Source: a virus. From it: 23,915 nucleotides of DNA. The notes under the pieces were generated by a model. It had not been told where the DNA came from and did not search any database. It worked only from the letters and a program-made list of their open reading frames with translations. The DNA lies in IMG/VR virus record IMGVR_UViG_3300027782_000360, positions 1 to 23,915 of that record; one strand, written 5' to 3'. Below, piece by piece: positions 1-9,478 of this stretch. A program made the translations under genes and the position numbers. The stretch's first letter is position 1. Every line of letters starts with the position of its first letter.

Positions 1-388
1 TCTCTTTATATCTCGATCTATTAACTGTTATAACATAAATTGAATTTGGTGTTGCAGTTCCAAAAGTAAAATTTGTATCTTCATCTCCATTTATCAAAGT
101 TCTATACTGTCCATATGTTATAGAAGAAGGTGATTTTCCTGCTTGACCTCCTATGTTACCTGATCCGCTTCCTTTGGTGTTTCCGTAAGCAATTGCAAAC
201 TGTACTGCTGCAGATACTCCTGAAGGATCTGCTTGATATACATTATAATAGTACCTACCGGTAGAGGCAATTTGATTTGAATCTGTAAAGAAGGCTGTTA
301 AGCTATTTGCCTGTCCTGTCCATGCAGGGGCTACTACTGCTTCAGCACTTATTGTTATATCTTGTGGGTCTAGTCTCTTAAATGCCAT
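1..388 (-). CDS. virion structural protein, N-terminal part (cut by window edge)
   Basis: This minus-strand reading frame starts at an ATG whose complement ends at 388 and stays open for 129 codons to the window edge, so the C-terminus is missing. The protein begins MAFKRLDPQDITISAEAVV and contains a region with YGQYRTLINGDED and a later YVITVNRSRYKE. From memory this pattern is typical of conserved virion proteins of T4-like marine phages, usually labelled only 'structural protein'. It follows the upstream structural gene by three bases, which supports membership of the same late operon. A tail or baseplate location is inferred from context; the exact role is unknown. Confidence 0.75.
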   Translation of the reverse strand, partial: MAFKRLDPQDITISAEAVVAPAWTGQANSLTAFFTDSNQIASTGRYYYNVYQADPSGVSAAVQFAIAYGNTKGSGSGNIGGQAGKSPSSITYGQYRTLINGDEDTNFTFGTATPNSIYVITVNRSRYKE

Positions 389-391
389 GTC

Positions 392-1051
392 TTATTGATT
401 TACTTTTATAATTGTTACCGGAATCGTTACTCTAGCTCCTGAATCTCTACCAATTACTGTAAGGGTTGTTTGTAGGGTTTCATTTGTACCAAACAGTGTA
501 TTAATTGTAGTTCCTGTTATATTAATTGAAGTACCAATTACTGTTTTAGAAACATTAGTACCTAATGTAGTTGTGGAGTTTAATGTAGTAGCTTCTGTTG
601 TGTTAATTCCTACTCCATTAAAAGTATTTGTAACTCTAGCGTCTGCAATTGTAGCTGTATATCCTGATGATTCAAAAGCTTGTTGAGATCCTAGGTAATT
701 TAATGTCTGTGGAGTAATAGCGAGCGATGCTCCTTGTTTCAACCTAATAGCTGCAAATCCTAAATCTAGAAGAGGTAGTTTAGCAGTACCTCTTGGTAGA
801 GTTGTAAGCTTATACTTCATGATTTGAGTTTCATCAGGAAATGCTTCTAAAAGCGGCATTGCTTCAATAGCTTGTCCATAATATGCAGATCCGGATGGAT
901 GATCTGGATTATAAAGAGTATAGTCGATTTCATCATCTGCTAAAGCAAATTGTGTTATCTTAAAAGAACCATCACCTCTTGCAAGTAATTCTCTACCTTT
1001 TTTTGTTAAAATTGCATCTACAGTTACTACTGCATTACTTAAATATCCCAT
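392..1051 (-). CDS. virion structural protein, 219 aa
   Basis: The 219-residue protein starts MGYLSNAVVTVDAILTKKG and has a conserved-looking N-terminal half, including GRELLARGDGSFKITQFAL (about residues 20-38) and DDEIDYTLYNP. I associate this with structural proteins of T4-like phages, but no biochemical role is known to me. The C-terminal half (about 125-219) is rich in Thr, Val and Ile and ends in a beta-strand pattern such as GARVTIPVTIIKV, suggesting an Ig-like or beta-sandwich domain. It lies three bases upstream of the next structural gene. A TATTTATA element lies about 20 bases before its start, so it may begin a late transcript. Confidence 0.8.
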   Translation of the reverse strand: MGYLSNAVVTVDAILTKKGRELLARGDGSFKITQFALADDEIDYTLYNPDHPSGSAYYGQAIEAMPLLEAFPDETQIMKYKLTTLPRGTAKLPLLDLGFAAIRLKQGASLAITPQTLNYLGSQQAFESSGYTATIADARVTNTFNGVGINTTEATTLNSTTTLGTNVSKTVIGTSINITGTTINTLFGTNETLQTTLTVIGRDSGARVTIPVTIIKVNQ

Positions 1052-1071
1052 TTTATTTTATGTTTATATTT

Positions 1072-1079
1072 TATAAATA
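1072..1079 (-). promoter_or_regulatory. candidate late promoter element TATTTATA
   Basis: On the minus strand the sequence reads CAACTATTTATAAAATAT, 20 bases before the start of the 219-aa structural gene, in a 51-base intergenic gap. The same octamer recurs before several other late genes. It is the reverse complement of the T4 late box TATAAATA, so gp55 recognition is only a guess. Confidence 0.35.
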
Positions 1080-1102
1080 GTTGTTTTTTAATTAATTGTA
1101 AG

Positions 1103-2197
1103 TTACGAAAAACTTCCTGTATAAACAAGCCCTGTTGGATCAATATATAGGATATCATTTGTACCTCTTACTACTACCTTTCCTTTTGTTACTCCCTGTA
1201 TTTTATTCCCCCGTAGTTCGTAGACCTTAACAGGTTCTATCTTATATACGCCTTTATCTCCAGCATACGAATTTGTATTTATTTGAGTACCACTCCATCC
1301 TCTTTTCACATCCAAATATATAACACCAGCATTTTGTGTTGGGACTATGTTTAACACTTTCATAACTTCCGGTATAAATGATACTCCTGATCCAGTTGCA
1401 ATTCTCACTAAATCACCTACTTGTATTCGGTTTGCAGTAATGTCGAAATATGTTAATCCTGCTACTATTCGGGAGCTTGAAGGAAGGAAGGCTTCGGTCA
1501 AGATGTATGAAGGAGTTTGTAATAAACTATACGTAGGTAGCTCTTGTTTTCCTGTATGAAAGTAATCTATATATAGAGGGGTTGATATAGATTGCGATAC
1601 TACCTGTCCATCAGTTAATTGTGATGAATAGGCAATTCCTTCAAAAACATTACCTGCTACTGCTGGATCCTGTCCTGTGTATGTTTCTGCACTTGTTTTT
1701 GTTCCTTCGTATCTTGCATTTTTCCATCCTGTATCTGATAATAAACTATCTTGAATATATGCTTTAATACTACTTCCTGCTTGGTAAATATAACTAGACT
1801 GCTGTGGTGTTTCTGCATTTCCGTATAATACATTATAAGGACTAGTAATAAAGTTAATATCATTAAGTCCTGGTGTAAATATTACAGAACCTGTTTCTAC
1901 TCTTTTATTCCCTAATGTTGTTATTGTTAGATTTACTACCGGGTAGAAATAAAAGGTATACCCATTAGAATAGTGTATACTTCTATTTACAATATCTAAA
2001 GTAACTACCTCACTTTCATCTGTAGGTAATGTTACATATTCTAATTGTTGAAGTATATCCTCTACATTAACAGTATTTGCATCTAATACCGGAATTGATA
2101 GTCCTTGTACTATGTACGGAGGTCCTCCTTCTGCTACCCATACATTTACTTGATATGGGGCTGTTTTTGCTGTTAATATAAATTCTTCTTGAGTCAT
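1103..2197 (-). CDS. putative baseplate/tail structural protein, 364 aa
   Basis: I do not recognise a named family. The 364-residue protein is rich in beta-forming residues and in Thr, Ser, Val, Tyr and Gly, with no signal peptide or membrane segment, as expected for a virion protein. The N-terminal part (1-115) starts MTQEEFILTAKTAPYQVNVW. A C-terminal region (about 240-330) with SSSRIVAGLTYFDITANRIQ and VGDLVRIATGSGVSF reads like a small beta-barrel. The gene starts 15 bases after the stop of the 1198-aa baseplate gene and precedes two further structural genes, so co-expression late in infection is likely. A role as an adhesin-proximal or baseplate accessory protein is inference from position. 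Confidence 0.7.
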   Translation of the reverse strand: MTQEEFILTAKTAPYQVNVWVAEGGPPYIVQGLSIPVLDANTVNVEDILQQLEYVTLPTDESEVVTLDIVNRSIHYSNGYTFYFYPVVNLTITTLGNKRVETGSVIFTPGLNDINFITSPYNVLYGNAETPQQSSYIYQAGSSIKAYIQDSLLSDTGWKNARYEGTKTSAETYTGQDPAVAGNVFEGIAYSSQLTDGQVVSQSISTPLYIDYFHTGKQELPTYSLLQTPSYILTEAFLPSSSRIVAGLTYFDITANRIQVGDLVRIATGSGVSFIPEVMKVLNIVPTQNAGVIYLDVKRGWSGTQINTNSYAGDKGVYKIEPVKVYELRGNKIQGVTKGKVVVRGTNDILYIDPTGLVYTGSFS

Positions 2198-2212
2198 TTT
2201 CTGTTATATTTT

Positions 2213-5200
2213 TTATGGGGTAGCGGTACCTGGGGTAGGATAGCATGGATATGTAGAACCTTGACTGCAAGGAACTTGGTCTCCGCTAGTTAGATCACAA
2301 CATGCGTATGTCTTTGGAGGACCTGTATTTGTGTTATTAGTTTCTTGTTCCTCTGGTGTTGGATCGTAAGTACTATTATATATATTTACAACTGCAGTAC
2401 ATGTTGGGGAATTAAATGCTTCTACTCTAATCCAGGGACTATTATGATTCGCAGGTATAGAGTAAATCCAATACTCAACACCGGGATTAATTGGATCATA
2501 TGATAGAGTTACAACAGTAGATTCTAAATCTTGTGGATTAAGTGTTATTGCAAAACTAGTATATACTGTTGAAGCCCCTATAAAATACCTATTTAATCCT
2601 AAACTATTAATGTTTGGTGGCCATCCAATAAAGGGTCCATTAGGTGGTGGGCCTATAGATGTGTTTGGGTAAGGCTCTGGAAGTAGTTGTGGAGATGTTG
2701 AAGGAGTATATGTTAGTAAACCTCTATATCCTCGTAAAGTACAACTATCTACATCTACTGTTTTTGTTAAAGAACAAAAACCACCTAACTTTGGGTCATT
2801 TACCGTAACGTTTGCTGTTGTTATTGCATTTGGGAAGGTATATAGTACGTCGTCTGAACCACTATAGGGTCCGCCACTTACTATATTAGTTATATTTGGT
2901 GGAGATTCTACAATGTAGTTAACTAATTGGTCAGGGTGTATATTAAACCAAGTATTTAAATGTACTTGACCATTAGGAGGTACTGACTGTACTACTTGTC
3001 CTGTTGGTGTTAAGCTTAAACTACAAGTACCGTATACTACATTTACTATATCAATACACTCACTAGCATCTACTATTCCGTTACTTGCTGTAATATAAAA
3101 CTCGTCATATTGATCGTATCCTGAGAAGGATATGGGCATGGTAGGGTATATTACGCCTCCTGCAGGGTTAGATGCAGTATAAACAGTTGTGGTTAGTGTA
3201 CCTACTGGGAAGAAGTAATTTGCTAGATAGAGTGCGGTACTAGATGTAACATACTTTGTTTCTACGGGTAAGGGGGTAAATATGCAAGCACTTGCTATGT
3301 CCCAAAGCTGTATATTATATACAAAGTTTTCTGCTGAAGGATATTTGTATGGGTTAGCTTCATTTAATTCTCCGTTAGTAATTCTTATTACACTATTTTG
3401 TAATTCTCCGTTATACTTAGGTTGTTCTTGTTGATTATTTGTAACACTACCTATCCCCCAAGGAGTTTGTACTGTTGCTGTATATCCAGTTATATAGTCG
3501 TCATTTGCTCCGAAAGCTCTAGCATTAGATCCAGTTATAAATGCAGTATCTATTGAAGCAGATATATCTAATTCTATTATTTCTACTGCTACAGATTTAG
3601 CTTTAGATCTATTTAGTAAATTAGGTTTTATTATAATACCTGTATCTGCTAATGCTCTGGCTGGTATGTAATCTTTAATTGACTTATATATAGTATTATC
3701 AAAAAACTTAATAAGTCTTACATAATCTTGTAAGTTATATTGATTTAAGTTCTCCAATATACTTTCAGCAACTGCACTTAGACCTTCATAAGAACCTAAT
3801 GTTAGGTTTCCTGGATCTCCTATATAGTTGTCTATGTTAAAAGTTGATAAAGAACCTGTAGCTAGTGAATAAGATACTATATAGTTATCTATATTATCAG
3901 TAGGGGAAAAACCTACTTCAATTACATGTAAATCGTCTGTATACTTTGAATCTCTTTTAACAATTGAAGTATATGCAGATAGTGTACTTCCTGATACTAA
4001 ACTTCCTGTATTATCTAATCTTATTTTATCTAAAGAACTTGTAGAGTATTCATAGTCCCCATAGTAGGGTCTTTCATTTACGTTTCTCCCTCCGTATACT
4101 TTAATTTGTAATATGTCTGAAGGAATACCAAAACAATTGATTAACGCTCTTAAGCCTCTTTCAGTTCCTTTTGTTTTTAATAAATGAGATAGATTGTGGT
4201 ATATTCTTTTCTGTACCTCTTTATTGTAGTTATCATAAGATGATGGCTGTATCGGAGTATTTGATCCTGTTAACGAACCTGTTATGTAGTATTTAATTTT
4301 TTCACTTCCTGATTGATATGCTTGACCTATAAATGATCCAAATAAATCTTCTATAGAATTATTTGATGTATATAATTTAACTCCAAAGTTCTTTAATGCC
4401 TCTCCTACTAGATCTTTTGAAATACCAAAATTAAGTCTATTATCTGCATCATATTTATCAGTTACAGCTTTCCCGTATATCCATAGATTGTCAAAATGCT
4501 GACCTATCATATGTACGAATGTTAAATAATTTTCATTATTTGGATCATCTCTTAGGAAAGATGGTATTGAGTTTATTAATAGATTTCCATTAGATAAATC
4601 ATACCCGTTTGCAGTAGCTAATTGGTTTGCATACCAGCTTATGGCTTGAGAGGAGGTTATACTACGGTTATTATATGGTTGTGTTGTATTTGATTTTGGC
4701 CAAGCAGTACTACTTGATTCATAGTATAAGTATCTTTCGTAATGATCAAAGTTATTTACAATTCCTGTTATTAGATTTTCGTAATATCTAATACTTCCTG
4801 TAGTTCCGACTGATTGTGATGTTGCAGATTGAATTAAAGGTAGAGTGGTATTATAGCTTTCAATTAACTGTATTTTATATTTAAAATTAACTAATCTCTC
4901 ATAAGCTGATGAGAAGTGCACAAAATCACTATAATCTGTGTGGTCTATACTTAGTTCTACACCTTTTTCATTTATAAGTGAATATAATTCATTGTTTTTA
5001 TTTGATACCGGATAACTAAATAAGTCATTGTAATCTAAATATCCTGTAGGTATCACACTACTATCTGATATATCTAAATTAAAGTTAGCAGAACGTAGGG
5101 TATTTACAGGTTCTTCTGGAAGATTATAAGCAGCTTCAACTTCGAAGGCTACTGAATCTGATATTATCTCTACTATATTTAGTGTTGATTTTTCTCCATA

Positions 5201-5809
5201 TAGTCCTGGTAGTGGTTCGTATAATTTTACTACTACTGTTTGGTTTTCTCCTATTATTAAGTTATCTATATTAATTCCTATTAATAGATCGTTATCTCCA
5301 AAATTTAACCTAACTTCATTAAAGTAAGATTGACTATTTAACTTATCCTTAATTGCTGATGTATATCTAACTAGTTGTTCATTAGTTAAGTTTAGGTTTT
5401 GTAATTGTAATTCTGTTCTATCAGGAGATATATTTACAATAAAAAACTCTGTTGTGTTTTTATCTTGTGTGTATAGATCATTTAGGAAATTATACAGTAA
5501 TTTAACTCCTCCGTTACTATATCCATAGGATTTACTGTCCTCTATAGGATCTATAGTAAGGGTTGATGCTCCGTTTTTTCCTGCTGACTGTGCATTACCT
5601 AATAATTTATAACTTGTATAACTATTATCAGCTTCTATAATTTCTCCGTTAAGATCTGTTATATACAGTTCTACAAAATGTTTGGTTGTATCGAATAAAT
5701 TATTTACTTGAAAAGTGCCAATAAGGTTCCTATCAGCTTGTGAAAACTGTTCAAAACCGTTTATGCTGTTTGGATCATCTTGATTGACCGTATATGTGAT
5801 ATCTGCCAT
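2213..5809 (-). CDS. large baseplate protein with P2 gpI-like tail domain, 1198 aa
   Basis: This is the largest gene in the window. Residues about 430-580 contain a pattern typical of the phage tail protein I/TIGR02242-like domain: HMIGQHFDNLWIYGKAV, then a hallmark helix at 536-560 (SHLLKTKGTERGLRALINCF) followed by GIPSDILQIKVYGG. That domain links baseplate wedge proteins to tail fibres in myoviruses and occupies the place of T4 gp7-like wedge proteins. Residues 1-230 are mostly beta-rich. The last 360 residues form a distinct Thr/Pro-rich region holding ten of the eleven cysteines (842, 918, 929, 1012, 1023, 1137, 1170, 1171, 1181, 1189), perhaps Ig-like or adhesin-like. The start overlaps the upstream stop as TAATG. 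The domain call is good; the equivalence to gp7 is inference. Confidence 0.8.
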   Translation of the reverse strand: MADITYTVNQDDPNSINGFEQFSQADRNLIGTFQVNNLFDTTKHFVELYITDLNGEIIEADNSYTSYKLLGNAQSAGKNGASTLTIDPIEDSKSYGYSNGGVKLLYNFLNDLYTQDKNTTEFFIVNISPDRTELQLQNLNLTNEQLVRYTSAIKDKLNSQSYFNEVRLNFGDNDLLIGINIDNLIIGENQTVVVKLYEPLPGLYGEKSTLNIVEIISDSVAFEVEAAYNLPEEPVNTLRSANFNLDISDSSVIPTGYLDYNDLFSYPVSNKNNELYSLINEKGVELSIDHTDYSDFVHFSSAYERLVNFKYKIQLIESYNTTLPLIQSATSQSVGTTGSIRYYENLITGIVNNFDHYERYLYYESSSTAWPKSNTTQPYNNRSITSSQAISWYANQLATANGYDLSNGNLLINSIPSFLRDDPNNENYLTFVHMIGQHFDNLWIYGKAVTDKYDADNRLNFGISKDLVGEALKNFGVKLYTSNNSIEDLFGSFIGQAYQSGSEKIKYYITGSLTGSNTPIQPSSYDNYNKEVQKRIYHNLSHLLKTKGTERGLRALINCFGIPSDILQIKVYGGRNVNERPYYGDYEYSTSSLDKIRLDNTGSLVSGSTLSAYTSIVKRDSKYTDDLHVIEVGFSPTDNIDNYIVSYSLATGSLSTFNIDNYIGDPGNLTLGSYEGLSAVAESILENLNQYNLQDYVRLIKFFDNTIYKSIKDYIPARALADTGIIIKPNLLNRSKAKSVAVEIIELDISASIDTAFITGSNARAFGANDDYITGYTATVQTPWGIGSVTNNQQEQPKYNGELQNSVIRITNGELNEANPYKYPSAENFVYNIQLWDIASACIFTPLPVETKYVTSSTALYLANYFFPVGTLTTTVYTASNPAGGVIYPTMPISFSGYDQYDEFYITASNGIVDASECIDIVNVVYGTCSLSLTPTGQVVQSVPPNGQVHLNTWFNIHPDQLVNYIVESPPNITNIVSGGPYSGSDDVLYTFPNAITTANVTVNDPKLGGFCSLTKTVDVDSCTLRGYRGLLTYTPSTSPQLLPEPYPNTSIGPPPNGPFIGWPPNINSLGLNRYFIGASTVYTSFAITLNPQDLESTVVTLSYDPINPGVEYWIYSIPANHNSPWIRVEAFNSPTCTAVVNIYNSTYDPTPEEQETNNTNTGPPKTYACCDLTSGDQVPCSQGSTYPCYPTPGTATP

Positions 5810-6147
5810 TATGTACCTACTGCTTCTAAGTCTATTAGTTGTTGATTTAGTGCTAAATTCTGTTGTCTTAGTTCTGCAATCTCATCTAAAAGAGGTTGTA
5901 TATCTTCTGTTACTGTGTCGAAATTTATTAATTCAGAGCTTTTTTTTATTAAATATTCATGTGAATCAGTTTCTCCTGTAATATCTATACTAAAGTACAG
6001 TTTTTCATAAAGTCTGAATAGTTCCTCAGGAGTATCTGGATCTTCTTCAGGTACTGGTTGGTTGAATGTCTTAAAGGATGTATCAACGACCTTATTAAAT
6101 TTTTCAGTACCAAGTACTGTTTTAACTATTTGTATACTACTATCCAT
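5809..6147 (-). CDS. small baseplate-operon protein with C-terminal coiled coil, 112 aa
   Basis: The 112-residue acidic protein starts MDSSIQIVKTVLGTEKF and ends in a Leu/Gln-rich helix (about 82-109, with LLDEIAELRQQNLALNQQL) that has heptad spacing and should form a coiled coil. No named family is recognised. It overlaps its neighbours on both sides, by eight bases with the upstream 373-aa gene and by one base (TAATG) with the large baseplate gene downstream, which implies coupled translation. A role as a baseplate assembly factor or small structural subunit follows from this position only. Confidence 0.75.
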   Translation of the reverse strand: MDSSIQIVKTVLGTEKFNKVVDTSFKTFNQPVPEEDPDTPEELFRLYEKLYFSIDITGETDSHEYLIKKSSELINFDTVTEDIQPLLDEIAELRQQNLALNQQLIDLEAVGT

Positions 6148-7261
6148 TTCTAATTACTTTAAAGATATTGTTGTTACTATCGTTTACCACAGTAGTACTT
6201 CCATCTAAAGTTGTTTTAATTAATATACGATAATATCTCTCTGGTTGCAACCCATCCATATATACATCAAAATAAGGTCCTGTTGTATCGCAACTTATTT
6301 TTGTAAAATTAGTATCGAAATCAACAATCATTTCCTCTGTATTCTCATCTCTTATTCCCCAATATGATGAGGTAGGTAGTGCGTAGTTTGTTAAATAAAC
6401 AGAGGAGGTAGTAAAAGTTCTAACTGGGTATTTTGGTTGTGCTGCTATTCTAAATCTTTGCTTTCCTGTATCTACGTATTCTCCTTTATTGTTGTTAATT
6501 TTTATTGTAGAAAGACTGTTATTTAGTATTGAAAGACTTCCTGTATTAAAGGTTGTATCGTCCCATTTAAACTCTAAGTACGGTGGGTAGATTGTATTTG
6601 TATCTGATCCAAAGTATTTTAATCTAATAGAGGAAGTTGTATTGAACTCTAAACTACTGCTTAGTTTTAATATAAACCCGTTATTATTTATGCTTCCTGT
6701 ATTCCATAACTTTACTGCATTAGTAACATTTATATCAATATCGTAAGTTGATTTAATAGTATTAGATTGAGTAAATTCTAAATTAATACCTTGTGAACCT
6801 GTATACCATGCTCCTCCTCCTGGTTTTGATCCTGTTGTTGAACCTGTAACACCGGTAGGTAAAAATGTAGTTGGCCAAGCGTTTAATTCTCCTCCTTTTT
6901 GATATTGCCAAGAAACTCCTGATGTGTTAACAGGTATATCACCGTATTTACCTGTTCCGTTATCCCATCCTGTTGTGGAGTAAGCAGGGTAGACATATAA
7001 TACCGTATTTACAGGGATTTGGTATGCATCAGCAAGATACATTCCTAGTGATGCACTATAGTTGTTACTCCTTATTTTGTTTGTAACAACATCTGCTATT
7101 TCTGTTGAATCAAATTGAACTAATATTCTACTTGTTTCTCCTTCTCCAGATATGTCCGCATATCCTCCTAATTCTAAGATCTCATCTAATCCAGAATTTC
7201 CGGTAGGTGTTTCGCTAAAAATAAATGCATCCTGTTGAGGGAATATTCTATATACTGCCAT
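6140..7261 (-). CDS. virion structural protein with DNRLRE-like and FN3-like regions, 373 aa
   Basis: The N-terminal half starts MAVYRIFPQQDAFIFSETPT and has a SRILVQFDSTEIAD stretch near residue 43, resembling DNRLRE/lectin-like beta-sandwich modules in which a Pro/Asp-rich start precedes a conserved R-x-L-x-x-F-D. The C-terminal part (about 270-373) carries SSYWGIRDENTEEMIVDF and MDGLQPERYYRILIKT, a pattern I know from structural proteins of T4-like marine phages and typical of an FN3-like fold. No transmembrane segment is seen. It lies between the gp6-like gene (one-base gap) and the 112-aa gene (eight-base overlap), so it is probably a baseplate-periphery or fibre-connector protein. The fold calls are made by eye. 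Confidence 0.75.
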   Translation of the reverse strand: MAVYRIFPQQDAFIFSETPTGNSGLDEILELGGYADISGEGETSRILVQFDSTEIADVVTNKIRSNNYSASLGMYLADAYQIPVNTVLYVYPAYSTTGWDNGTGKYGDIPVNTSGVSWQYQKGGELNAWPTTFLPTGVTGSTTGSKPGGGAWYTGSQGINLEFTQSNTIKSTYDIDINVTNAVKLWNTGSINNNGFILKLSSSLEFNTTSSIRLKYFGSDTNTIYPPYLEFKWDDTTFNTGSLSILNNSLSTIKINNNKGEYVDTGKQRFRIAAQPKYPVRTFTTSSVYLTNYALPTSSYWGIRDENTEEMIVDFDTNFTKISCDTTGPYFDVYMDGLQPERYYRILIKTTLDGSTTVVNDSNNNIFKVIRNG

Positions 7262-7262
7262 G

Positions 7263-9068
7263 TTATAATGTTGTTATTCTTCCTTTAATATCTGTATCTG
7301 GGTATTTTATTTCAAAGATCATAGTGTCATAAGAAGGGTACACTGTATTGTTTCTAGTTGCTCCTTTTATATCGTATGCATATTCTGAATAATTTATACC
7401 TGATATATTAACTATTTCTACTTTCTGTACTGTCTGAACACCTTTTACTTGATCGAGAAGTGTGTATATACTTGAAATATTTATAGGTTGGTTTATATTC
7501 CATTTTCTAATATCGAAATAATCAATTAGCAGTTTATTACATTCAAGTAGCACATCTCTACCTAGGTAGTTAGGTCTTAGTATTATATCAAAATTAACTC
7601 CTATGTTTATAACAAAAGCATCTTTTATATTAATAGCATCTGTTAGTAACATATACTGTGATAGGTATGTTTTTAAATTATTTTTTAAATTAACTGTTGC
7701 TAGTTGTAGATTTCTATTATTATCATACGCTAGAGTATATAACGATAATGATAATGGATTACTATCTATAATACTGTCTGTAGTTGAATTCGGATTTGTT
7801 AATTGATCTTGGGTAATATAAACTTTTCCTATTGATCCATATTTTGCAGGAAGTGATAGAGCTCTTACTGTATAATCTTGCAATGTTACAGCTCTTCCTT
7901 GTTCATTAAATGATCTCAATGAATTTTGTCTTATTTCTTCTACTGTATCTCCATCTTTCCCTCCTGTTGCTGCTTCAGGGTTTGTAAATGTTATTGAGTT
8001 TGTTGGATCTGGTATGGCAGTTAGTAGATTAGTAACAGTGTTTGCAGGTACATTTGAGGATATACCTCCTCCTACTAGGTATCTAATTTGTAATGTACCT
8101 AATGGTGCTTGTCCGTATGCTTCAGTGTGTAAGAAGTTAGATGGATCATATGCATAATCAATTCTAGAAATTCCTTGATTATTACCTAGTCCTACATTAG
8201 TTGGATCAGGAGTAATAATTTTATCATCTTGACCTGTTATACCGGCTCCAAATTGTATTAGTAGTTGACCTGTTGAATTAAATCTTGTTGTAAATCTCCT
8301 AGGTACCTTCTGTAATGAAAGGTTATACGGTACTAATCCATTATCGGTTGAATCTCCATTTTCATCATCCAGAAAAATTGTATCCTGTCCTAGGAATGGA
8401 ACTTCGTACCATGTATTACCCGTACTATCTGTTACTCCCAGTATTGATATTATCTGTGTATCAGTTAAGGTGATTGTTTTAAATTTCTCTATACTCGATA
8501 TAGTTTCTGTGTAAGTTCTTACTTCTCCTGAAACTGCTTTAACTGTTTTGATTAATCTATATTGATCTGGTTGTCCATTATTATCTAGTGTTTCTACAAC
8601 AACTGTTGTTGGATTATATGAGCTAGAGAATGAAAAATCTATTGGGCGATCGATGTAGAATCTTGGCTGACCTGAAGTATTTGCCTGTAATTGTGTTCCT
8701 GGTGTAATTTGCAAAGCTTGTGTCCAGTCTGGTTGTCCGTTAGGTAATGCGTTAACTAGATGAGAGACTTCTAAATCAACCTCCGCTACCGTTGTTACTT
8801 TTGGTCTATACCCCATCATATAAGCTAAGTTATAGAGATTTGCAGGATTTTTAGCATACTGTAAATATGTTTCCTGTAATTGCATATCTTGGTAAAAAGA
8901 TAGTACATCTCCAACATAAGCAGCCATTTCCATAAACATCATTCCGGGAGATGCTGGAGAGAAATCATTGTATGTGTTCGGGAAGTAGTTTTTTGTATAC
9001 TCCACAAGTTGATTTCTAAAATCTGTGAAATCCCTATTTATGTACTTTATTTCTCTATCTTGAGCCAT
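7263..9068 (-). CDS. baseplate wedge protein, gp6/baseplate-J-like, 601 aa
   Basis: The protein matches the T4 gp6/baseplate J pattern. The N-terminus has INRDFTDFRNQLVEY (10-24) and the SPASPGMMFMEMAAYVGD segment (37-54), leading into a helix with LSFYQDMQLQETYLQYA and NLAYMMGYRP (80-89). The J-type core is at about 363-400: EAATGGKDGDTVEEIR followed by GRAVTLQDY. In T4, gp6 dimers form the iris-like ring of the wedge that opens when the sheath contracts. At 601 residues the length suits the family. The start overlaps the upstream gp25-like gene as TAATG, the usual gp25-gp6 neighbourhood. This is one of the firmest calls in the window. Confidence 0.93.
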   Translation of the reverse strand: MAQDREIKYINRDFTDFRNQLVEYTKNYFPNTYNDFSPASPGMMFMEMAAYVGDVLSFYQDMQLQETYLQYAKNPANLYNLAYMMGYRPKVTTVAEVDLEVSHLVNALPNGQPDWTQALQITPGTQLQANTSGQPRFYIDRPIDFSFSSSYNPTTVVVETLDNNGQPDQYRLIKTVKAVSGEVRTYTETISSIEKFKTITLTDTQIISILGVTDSTGNTWYEVPFLGQDTIFLDDENGDSTDNGLVPYNLSLQKVPRRFTTRFNSTGQLLIQFGAGITGQDDKIITPDPTNVGLGNNQGISRIDYAYDPSNFLHTEAYGQAPLGTLQIRYLVGGGISSNVPANTVTNLLTAIPDPTNSITFTNPEAATGGKDGDTVEEIRQNSLRSFNEQGRAVTLQDYTVRALSLPAKYGSIGKVYITQDQLTNPNSTTDSIIDSNPLSLSLYTLAYDNNRNLQLATVNLKNNLKTYLSQYMLLTDAINIKDAFVINIGVNFDIILRPNYLGRDVLLECNKLLIDYFDIRKWNINQPINISSIYTLLDQVKGVQTVQKVEIVNISGINYSEYAYDIKGATRNNTVYPSYDTMIFEIKYPDTDIKGRITTL

Positions 9069-9478
9069 TATTGTTCAAAATTAATTGTAAATTCATCTAT
9101 GATATTTGTATTCTTAATACTATACTTTAAATATAGTATATAAGTATTTGCATCTTGTTGCAGTTGACTAAATAGTTGCTTTACTTCTACATTTGGAAAC
9201 CATAAAGCTAATCCAGATCTTACTATCCCCTGAACTTGTTCATCTACATCAGCTGTCATTTGATTAAAAAAAACAGTTCTTAATCCTGCTCCAAATGATG
9301 GATTAAAGTATCTTTCCATTTCACCAGTTAGAAAATAGTTAATTAGATTAGTTTTAGTAGCTTCTTGCGTTGTGTAAGTAATGTTAAATACCTGATTAGA
9401 GCTGAATGGTAATCCAACTCCAATACCTACACTTGGCTGTAGATCTAACGGGTTTATTTGCTGTACATTAAATGCCAT
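9068..9478 (-). CDS. baseplate wedge protein, gp25-like, 136 aa
   Basis: The 136-residue protein has the GPW/gp25 fold signature: a helix with EATKTNLINYFLTGEMERY, the FNPSFGAGLRTVFF segment near 58-71, then VDEQVQGIVRSGLALWFPNV and a final beta hairpin ending IIDEFTINFEQ. T4 gp25 and P2 gpW cap the start of the sheath and bind the wedge proteins. The start sits in GGAGGATAATG, giving an unusually strong Shine-Dalgarno for this genome, supplied by the final Gly codons of the upstream gene. Stop and start overlap as TAATG with both neighbours. Confidence 0.93.
   Translation of the reverse strand: MAFNVQQINPLDLQPSVGIGVGLPFSSNQVFNITYTTQEATKTNLINYFLTGEMERYFNPSFGAGLRTVFFNQMTADVDEQVQGIVRSGLALWFPNVEVKQLFSQLQQDANTYILYLKYSIKNTNIIDEFTINFEQ

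Noticed and set aside
5784-5981. Plus-strand frame of about 65 codons over the gene junction
   Set aside because: It is a Leu/Val-rich shadow of the two overlapping baseplate-operon genes.
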